A stretch of DNA of 64,000 nucleotides, from NCBI RefSeq assembly GCF_027744825.2, contig NC_071336.1, positions 12,339,001-12,403,000 of the forward strand. Reading direction: 5' to 3'. Position numbers and translations under genes: made by a program. Each line of letters starts with the position of its first letter. Position 1 is the first letter of the stretch. The notes below the pieces were generated by a model that was not told the origin of the DNA, made no database searches, and saw only the letters and a program-made list of their open reading frames with translations. Source of the stretch: Synchiropus splendidus. Lineage: Eukaryota; Chordata; Actinopteri; Syngnathiformes; Callionymidae. This document shows, one piece after another, positions 56,874 to 64,000 of this stretch.

Positions 56874-58131
56874 ATGTCCAACGACAGCTGTGGCCTCCCC
56901 TTTGACTCGGACACGTTGGGTCTGACCTGCATCTACAGCATCATCTTCTCCGTGGCTCTGCCCAGCAACCTGCTGTCTCTCTGGGGTCTGTACCAGCTGG
57001 GCCGCGCCGGTGTGGGAGGCTGTCAGCTGGTCCACATTCTCAACCTGCTGCTCTCAGACCTGCTGCAGCTCCTCACGCTGCCACTGTGGATCCTCTACCT
57101 GCAGGGGGGGCACCGCTGGCCCTATGGACAGCTTACTTGTGAGCTGGTGGGTTACGTGTTCTATGTCAACGTGTATGCGAGCGTCATGTTCCTGTGTCTG
57201 ATAGCGTTGGACCGCTGCCTTGCCATTGTGTACCCGCTGAGCAGCCGCCGGCTGAGGACAGTTCGGGTGGCAGCGCTGGTGGGCATGGCAGTGTGGTGTG
57301 TCACTTTCCTGTTCTGCTTGCTTGGACTGCTGCCGTCTGTGTTCGATGCCGGCAGCCTGTTGTGTTTGGAGCAGTATCCAGTCAGTACCAAGTATGCCCA
57401 CTTCAAGATCATCACAGTGGCGCTGGGCTTCCTGCTGCCATGCTGCATCCTCGGGTGAGAAAAACACAATCCTTCTGACGACATGATAAGATGAGCCATT
57501 ATCCAAACGTTTTTTCCCCACATAAACATTCACTTTCTCCATTAAACTGATGAACAAATGAATGAATGTTTGCAAAATGTTCACACATTGCTTGTTGATT
57601 TTAGGTACTGAACAACAAGAGGTGTTTTTGCTCTTTAAAAATGTCAATAATAATACATAATAATGTCAAGCTTTTATTTTAACACAAAAGTTTATTGTCA
57701 GTATGTTTATTCTGAAACTTCTATTTTTGTCTGTCAGCTACAGCTCCGCCCACATTGGCGTAACACTCCGGCGCTCCCCCTCCCTCTCTGACCACGAGCG
57801 GCACAAGATTGTGGGGATCCTCATCATCATCACCATCAACTTCATCGCCGTGTTCGGACCGTACCATCTGGTGGGAGGCTACAGGTTTGTCAGCCTCCTC
57901 CTGACAGACCAACCGTGTAAACTGGAGCGCTCCATCTTTCTGGTCTACCGCCTCTGCTACGGCTTCACCAGCTTCAATCTCGTCCTGGATCCTCTTTTCT
58001 ACATTTTTCTGTGTCCTGATGCCCGAGTGGAGCTGAGAAAGTCGCTACCCTGTTTTGGAAGAGTCTGCAGGCGAGGGGAGGCCCCACAAGGCCAGGACGC
58101 CCTTAGACACAACCACTTTCCAGGGATATAA
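56874..58131 (+). CDS. Class A G-protein-coupled receptor, GPR4/GPR132-like
   Basis: Two coding exons, 56874-57454 and 57738-58131 (324 aa). The first in-frame ATG after the acceptor at 56767 gives MSNDSCGLPF. Seven hydrophobic segments are visible. TM2/ECL1 (LLSDLLQLLTLPLWILYL, GHRWPYGQLTC) and TM3 (FYVNVYASVMFLCLIALDRC) resemble the proton-sensing/lysolipid group, especially GPR132. Cysteines at TM3 (LTCELV) and ECL2 (LLCLEQ) can form the usual disulfide. The DRY motif reads DRC, TM6 has FGPYH instead of CWxP, and TM7 has DPLFY instead of NPxxY; the last two are usual in this group. The intron lies in TM5. Assignment to GPR4, GPR68 or GPR132 would need a tree; a ligand is not inferred. Confidence 0.8.
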
Positions 58132-59929
58132 CATATGATATGTTTGGGTCAACTTTCAGATAGCTTATCATCTCAGACCATGCTTTTAGGAACCGTTTGC
58201 CACTATTTGCGAATCACAGGACACGTGCAGGACGAAGAACCATTCAGGTTTGTGGATGTTAAGAGGATATGAGCGACTCAGCGGATGATCAACATAGGCT
58301 ACTATTACCTTCATTGTCAAGTCTTTTGGGACAATATATATTACTTGGGTAGCATTCATTTCAAGAGAAGAGCAACATGAAGTGGCAAGGACAGGCAGTC
58401 CACAGCAAATGTGAGATGGATCGCAGTAATGCAGTCTGCCGAGTGTGGTTTATTGTGGTTAGTAACAGCTCAACGCAGCGATGGTCCAGTGGGGGGAGCT
58501 ATGGCAGTCAGCTTTGGCACTTTCTGAGGGGTCTGCGGTGATGTCACCTCCCCTATTCCTTGCAAACCGTATAGAGGTAGTGAGTAGAGGGCAGGTTGGT
58601 GGAGAATAATCTTCCCTCCAGTCCTGCTGTCTTTTGCTGTCTATTGTTCTCCTGGTGAATGACCGAGCCCAACCAGATGGTGGACTCGTTGACCTGATTC
58701 AGCAACAGGTGTCTCCACTTCACTAGTCGACTCCTGTCAGCCAGGCTGCTCTAATGCCGCAGTAACAGTAAGTAGTTGCTAACCTTGTGTCCCCTCATGT
58801 CCAGCTTTACTCTCGAGCAGCCCGAGGCTGCGGGTCAGCAGGGGGAACTGGAAAGGTCACTTTTGTGAGGCAGCCATTGTCCAATAAGCAAAGACTCAAA
58901 ACCAAGGTAAAACTATTCATGGTTTGAGCTAGATGTTTATACTGGTGGTATACAGATGTTCCTGGTCCACTGATCCCACTGATGCACAAGACACGTGGCA
59001 GCTAGGATGATAACAACAACAACAAACATGGAGGAATCCCTGATCCAAAGCAAACAAAAGCATCTGTTTGCCTTTGTTCGGGGATGTTTTTCTCTACACA
59101 ATGGCCATGGTTTCCACTACTCTGAATGTACTTGAAATACTTGTAACATTGAAATTCATGTGCGAATAAAAAGACATGAAAAGAGCTTAGTTTAAATAAG
59201 GTGATATAAAAACTTCCACTATTGTGATGTATTGTTCTATTGTCAAAGTGATGCAAAATAAATAAATATTTTGTTGCTTAAATGTATTTATGGGTCCATT
59301 GATTCAGTAATATACCAAATTAATTCAAATTGAAAAATGTGGCTTCTTGTGGCAAATATTCTTATGTCATTAAACTGCGATTAATTGAGATGAATTAATT
59401 CAAATTCTCTAGACTGACCATGTGTTTCGTCACTCCTTTGGAGTGAGTTGAAGATGTTTTTCAAAAAATACAGCTCAGAATTACAGCTTGACTTGTTCCC
59501 CTGTAGCGTCACTCACTAGTCTCAAGGAATTGCTAAAGTCAAGTTTTGATTTCCATTTCACGGTGGGGTGTCTAACAGTGAAGTAGCACCAACTATGTCT
59601 GAAATATCCTTTTTTTTAATTGTGAACATTTACACCTGATATGTGGACATGGATATTTTGAAAAGAAAACACAAGAGGGTTGATGTGTCTTATTTCATCT
59701 GTTCATGTTGCCGCCGAAATTGTTCCAGTGCAGAACTGTCCATTATTTTAACGTTTTTTTTTCAGCAACAATTCAGTTTAAGTTAATTCTTGGTCATTTG
59801 ACAGGAATAAACTTGTATTCTGAACTGACAAACACTGTCCTTTATTGTTGGTATGATCATATTTTACATACAGTATTGTGACTGCAGGGCATTTCAACTG
59901 CACATATGCTTTAATTGTCACAATTATAA

Positions 59930-60195
59930 ACCTAAATATAATGCCCCAGTTATTTTGAAGTCTTCATCCTCAAATTGAGGTTCAATTGGGTTTCAGCCAA
60001 ATGTCCCCACAATTTCATACAGTCCTCACAAGGATAATGTTTTCTCAAGAATTCATCCCCACGAAGTGGTTAACTGACAATGTACAGTATATAACCTAAT
60101 TCTAATGACCCAGTTATTTTGACATCCTCATCCTCAAATTGAGCCTTGGATTTGTGGGGTCCAGCTAAATGGTCCCCACAAAGGCCTTCACAAGA
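59930..60195. repeat. Fish repeat, two tandem diverged copies
   Basis: Block 1 has 'cagttattttgaagtcttca', 'cctcaaattgaggttcaatt' and 'gtccccacaatttcatacag'. Block 2 repeats the order with 'cagttattttgacatcctca', 'cctcaaattgagccttggat' and 'ggtccccacaaaggcc'. The same family occurs at 25840-26060. Confidence 0.65.
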
Positions 60196-60199
60196 ATTG

Positions 60200-60350
60200 G
60201 TAAAGGGCTCTCACTTACATAGCACTTTCCATGCTTAAGTCACTCATTCACACACACTGATCCATGAAACCCGGGTCAAGTGTCTTGCTCAGGGAGAAAC
60301 ACATCACAAACACAAGCCGACTGCTCTACCATGTCGCTATTAGCCAAAGT
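60200..60350. repeat. Degenerate SINE-like fish repeat
   Basis: 'tcattcacacacactgatcc', 'gggtcaagtgtcttgctcag' and 'gccgactgctctaccatgtc' follow a common fish repeat whose end resembles a tRNA gene read backwards. It is too diverged to be a functional tRNA. Confidence 0.45.
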
Positions 60351-60793
60351 GACTGTGTTTAACCATTTTAAAAGTCGGGCACAACTCCAAACAATGCAAT
60401 GCATCGGAGGGTTGTAATGTATAGTGAGCAGCAAAACAAGTAAAATAATAGACCCTGGTGTTGCAATTGCTATGCAGCAAATTCATTTACTAACATCTCA
60501 TCTGATATTTACCAGTCTCTATTGTTTTGTGGTGCACAGGTCAAATGCCCAGCTTTTTCAAGTAGTAGTCCTCTGTACTATGTGGCTGTAAAGTTAAAGC
60601 AGCTCCACAGAATGAGGCCCTTGATGTAACTGTGCTGACTCGTGTATATCAGGTCAGACTTGAAGCTACCACGTGTTTTCTGACATGATTTTTTCACTTC
60701 AAACAACCACAAGTTTTCTACTGATGTCAACAGTTTTGTCTTCGCCACCTTCCTATCCCGACCTTTATTGTACTGCAGCCGTGTCTTGTCAAG

Positions 60794-63428
60794 ATGCTTC
60801 GTTTCTTCATGCTGTTCTTTCTTCTCCTCAACGCATGTAAGTCCATTAAAAAAAAAAAGCAAAACTTTTTTTCTCCCCTCTTTACAAGGGGTAACAATTT
60901 TGTGCATGTTGCAGATTCGTCTGTGATCATCAGAAACTCTGGAGACAACGTGACCTTAGAATGTTTCCATTCATCGAGAGACTCAAAGGTGTCTTGGTAT
61001 AAGCAGGTCTTGGGCCAGACACCACAACTTATTTGTTCAATCTACGGCATATCCAAAACTTTCTTCAACGACTTCGAAAATGAGGAAAGATTTTCATGTT
61101 ATTCTTCAGAAGGTGTTGAGTATCTGAGGATATCCAACCTGCAGCCGCGGGATGCCGCCATGTACTACTGTGGAGGAACCAGCATCAGCATCACGCGCTT
61201 CCAGAGTGGAAATGTCTTGCTTGTGCAAGGTATTTTTTATGCAAAAACATCTTTAAGTTGATCAGACTAAATAAATTGTGAACAGGAAATGTGAATATCA
61301 TATTGTGATGAGACAGTTTAAGTGACGAATATAGTTGTTATGCGCATCCTTTCTTAGAATGGATGAATGCAAAGAATAAGAAAAAAAAATGAATGAATCA
61401 CCATTGAAAATACATGCTTGTGGTAGAGGCGGAGAGGAAAATGATAGATGTGAGTAGAGTGGATGAAAACACAGTTTAAAGTGGGTGACTTGCTGTGGGA
61501 AGCCTGACACAAAGTGCTGAAAGACAAGAATATACACACATACCACGAGTGGGTTGATGACTCTGTCCTCATAACAAAGCTATGAATAGAGGAGCAACAA
61601 GAATGAGTAGATCAGATCTGTGGAGATAGTCTACAGTTCAAAGCTGTATTTGTTGCTGTGTTTTCCCTAACCTGAGACCGAGTCGAGATCAAGACCAAAT
61701 TGAACACACAATAAATTTTTTACTTCAAAAGAAACAGTAGTCTATTTTTTTTTTTTTAATAAATCAGAAACTTGTAAGGAACTTGGTCTTGGTCTTGTCC
61801 CCCTTGTTGGTCTTGATGCCCACTTGATGCCGCAGGCGTGCAAAGCCTTCACCCTAGTGACTTGGTCTCTGCAGGCTCTGTTCTCCACTCGGCCTCAGGA
61901 TCCGTGGCCTCGACTACAACACCGTTGTTGTTACTGTAATATATGAAACATTTGAAATAGCAACACACAGTGTATATTTATGATCATTGGGAAATGAGCA
62001 TGAGTTTTAAATAACCTGAAAGAGTGGTAACTAACACAAAATAGACAACAAATATAGAATAAGTTGAAGATAAAGTGGAGTCATTTATGAAGACAAAGCA
62101 AAGGAAAATAGCAAAGTCGTTCACTTTGAAACTGGTCTCTAGAAATTTTTAACTTGTGTTGATTTTTTCAGTCGACTCCCCCGAAACTGTAATAGTTATT
62201 TCGTTTTACACTATGCTTTTCTCCCCTGGCTGTTACACTACTATTAATTTGCCAATTCATTATTTTTATCATGCAGGATTAGATGAACTTAAATGAAAGG
62301 TTAAAGAGCAACTCATGTATTTCCAACCATTAAAATGATAGGCCCTACAATTTCATCGTGTCTTTTGATAGAAGCTCTCAAATTGACTGTTTTCTGGTAA
62401 AAGTTTCAGAAATTAATAAAAAATGAAAATCTTGTTTTTTTTTCCACTCAGCCTCAAATTCCAGGCCGACGTCTGTTCTTCAGCATCAGTCTGTTTCGGT
62501 GTCTCCTGGTGACTCTGTGCAGCTCAACTGCACCGTCACTCCTGGAGGCAGAGTGGGAGACTTGAACTTCTATTGGTTCTGGAAGAACATGCACGACTCC
62601 CGACCTGGAGTAATAATATTCACCAACGCAAACACAAGCCATCGGTGTGACAGAAAGTCCCAGAGTTGTGTCAGCAATTTGTGGAGGGGCAACGTTCAGG
62701 ATTCTGACGCTGGGAACTACTACTGTGCCGTGGCCTCCGGTGGAGAGATTGTGTTCGGAGCAGGGACAAAGCTACTTGTGGAAGGTGAGTTCATATCTGA
62801 TCCTGCTCACCTCAAACAAACATAAACAGCCTCGGCTGCCTTTCTGCACAAAAGAAATCACTCTGAAATAAAAAATGAACCAGAAACGCTTCTATCACAG
62901 TGTCTGCTTTTCTCTGCTCTCAGTCAGTGCTCGAGTCCATTGAAAGCAGTTTTCAGCACTTAACGGCTGAGAAACTGGTTTCTATTAAACTGTGTTGCTG
63001 CTGTTTGTGCAGGAAGTTCTGACCAGAGACTGTGGCTGGTGTCCCTCTCTGCTGCGCTGCTGGTGTCCATTACCATCAACATTCTGACCTGTGCTCTCTG
63101 TGGATTCAGCAGGACGAAACACGCTCGAGGTGAGCTGCATCATCTTAACACACTTCAGTGAAACACTTTGGTTTTGGTTTTTCAAATCCTGTTCCCACAG
63201 GCCACAAGCAGGTTGAACGTGTCTGTGACGTAGCTGAGGATCAGGTAGGAAAGAATCACGTTTCCTCACATGTTGAGATTTGGCTTTAAATGAATGCTTC
63301 TATAGGAAGAAGACGTGCAGTATGTGGCCATCGACCTCAGTAGGAGACACAGCACTAGAGTGTCGAGCAGAGAGGAGAAGACACTCTACTCCAGAGTGAG
63401 AATCCACAGTCAACCTGACAGGGAGTAA
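60794..63428 (+). CDS. Novel immune-type receptor (NITR)-like inhibitory receptor
   Basis: A teleost-type membrane receptor with two V-type immunoglobulin domains and cytoplasmic ITIMs, expected on lymphoid/NK-like cells. Six exons: 60794-60836 (signal), 60915-61229 (V1), 62452-62784 (V2), 63013-63129 (membrane), 63201-63244, 63306-63428; 324 aa. V1: Cys in TLECFH, Trp in VSWYKQ, and DAAMYYC, with a degenerate J-like end (FQSGNVLLV). V2: Cys in QLNCTV, NFYWFWK, DAGNYYC, and an intact J-like FGAGTKLLV. Each domain has an extra pair of cysteines. The membrane exon (LWLVSLSAALLVSITINIL) has no charged residue. The last exon has VQYVAI, a consensus ITIM, and TLYSRV, an ITIM-like site, indicating an inhibitory receptor. 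J-like motifs inside unrearranged V exons are typical of NITRs. CD8- or TCR-like genes would have a different exon layout. Confidence 0.85.
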
Positions 63429-63430
63429 GA

Positions 63431-63431
63431 C

Positions 63432-63466
<35 letters not shown>
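63431..63466. repeat. (AAT)n microsatellite
   Basis: Twelve or so AAT units immediately after the NITR-like stop codon. Confidence 0.9.
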
Positions 63467-63467
<1 letters not shown>

Positions 63468-63534
63468 TTCTGCTATAATAAATAAAATTGTTGGTTTCCA
63501 CAACCATTTCCATGAAGTCTGACATCACTATTTA

Positions 63535-63598
63535 CCAATAGCGCCACCTGCTGAGTTCTGAAAATGAGGACACTGCGTCATGAAGCCTCTTCAACAGC
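63535..63598. mobile_element. Palindromic MITE, right-end fragment
   Basis: 'agcgccacctgctgagttct', 'gaaaatgaggacactgcgtc' and 'atgaagcctct' match the right half of the MITE family; the rest is missing. Confidence 0.65.
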
Positions 63599-64000
63599 CT
63601 TTCAAAACAATGGAATTTTATCTTTGTGTATGTGTTTCTTTGTTTCATCAAATTAAAAGCTATGATAGAAGTTATTATCGTGAATGCACCACTGGCATGT
63701 ACTTGCTGCTTGTAAACAGTAGGTTCCGTGATGTTGTTGGTTTACTTCAGTTCTGTGGTGTTATTCCAATATTGTTAACCATAAACCAAACAGCTCAGTG
63801 ACTGCACATGTGATGTTAATGTGACTATGTTTGAAATGAACAATGATTTTCCACCCCTTTGGCAGTGCAACACAGGAACAGACAAACCAAAAAAAAATGG
63901 TTTTGCAGACAAATGGTTTAATGTTCATATTTAAACAAGCTAATAAGAGTCTCTTTTTCCAAGATGATACATTTCAAGTCGGTATGACATCAAATGTTCC

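Larger units (their letters stand above)
58132..60793. other. Intergenic region between the GPCR and the NITR-type gene
   Basis: Contains two tandem blocks of the 'ctcaaattgag' fish repeat (59930-60195) and a degenerate SINE-like stretch (60200-60350). No exon was recognised. Confidence 0.55.
63429..64000. other. 3' flank of the NITR-like gene
   Basis: Holds an (AAT)n run at 63431-63466, a candidate AATAAA near 63478, and a partial MITE at 63535-63598. No exon was recognised. Confidence 0.55.

Noticed and set aside
57054..57647. 197-aa antisense frame inside the GPCR gene
   Set aside because: Crosses the GPCR exon-intron junction on the opposite strand and has no protein features.
60200..60350. 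Possible tRNA gene read on the minus strand
   Set aside because: Resembles a tRNA-derived repeat, but no cloverleaf with intact A and B boxes could be formed.

Overview
This window looks like a compact teleost fish chromosome segment, probably a percomorph. The reasons are short vertebrate-type introns with GT-AG junctions, long CA/GT and ATT microsatellites, several interspersed repeats typical of fish, and fish-restricted gene types (a novel immune-type receptor and a single-exon UGT5-like glucuronosyltransferase). The species cannot be told from the sequence alone. All gene models were built by joining exons at visible splice sites; for every complete model the exon lengths sum to a multiple of three.

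Left half (1-42 kb), plus strand: the last three coding exons of an FGF homologous factor, best fgf11 (2227-10767); two tandem muscle-type nicotinic acetylcholine receptor beta subunits, chrnb1 (17210-23676) and a chrnb1-like paralogue (27248-34725); and claudin-7 (36672-41153). FGF11 and CHRNB1 are neighbours on human 17p13.1 and CLDN7 lies in the same region, so this is a conserved block. A small conserved-looking 85-aa gene of unknown function (43560-44278, minus strand) runs tail-to-tail into claudin-7.

Right half (46-64 kb), plus strand: two PLAC8/cornifelin-family cysteine-rich genes, a single-exon UDP-glucuronosyltransferase, a class A GPCR resembling the proton-sensing GPR4/GPR132 group, and a two-V-domain ITIM receptor of the NITR type.

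Between and inside genes lie at least eight full or partial copies of a palindromic MITE of about 170-200 bp, a 929-bp hAT remnant with a perfect 8-bp target duplication, and several degenerate fish repeats. The most unusual observations are: (1) a MITE copy at 15419-15684 that carries a mutated copy of the chrnb1 exon-1/intron-1 boundary, framed by a 12-bp direct repeat; (2) the pore-lining M2 helix of the chrnb1-like paralogue, which reads like an alpha subunit at its cytoplasmic end and has Ile instead of Leu at the 9' gate; and (3) a short uncharacterised protein with a proline-rich N-terminus and an acidic C-terminus. I found no wholly new multi-gene system.
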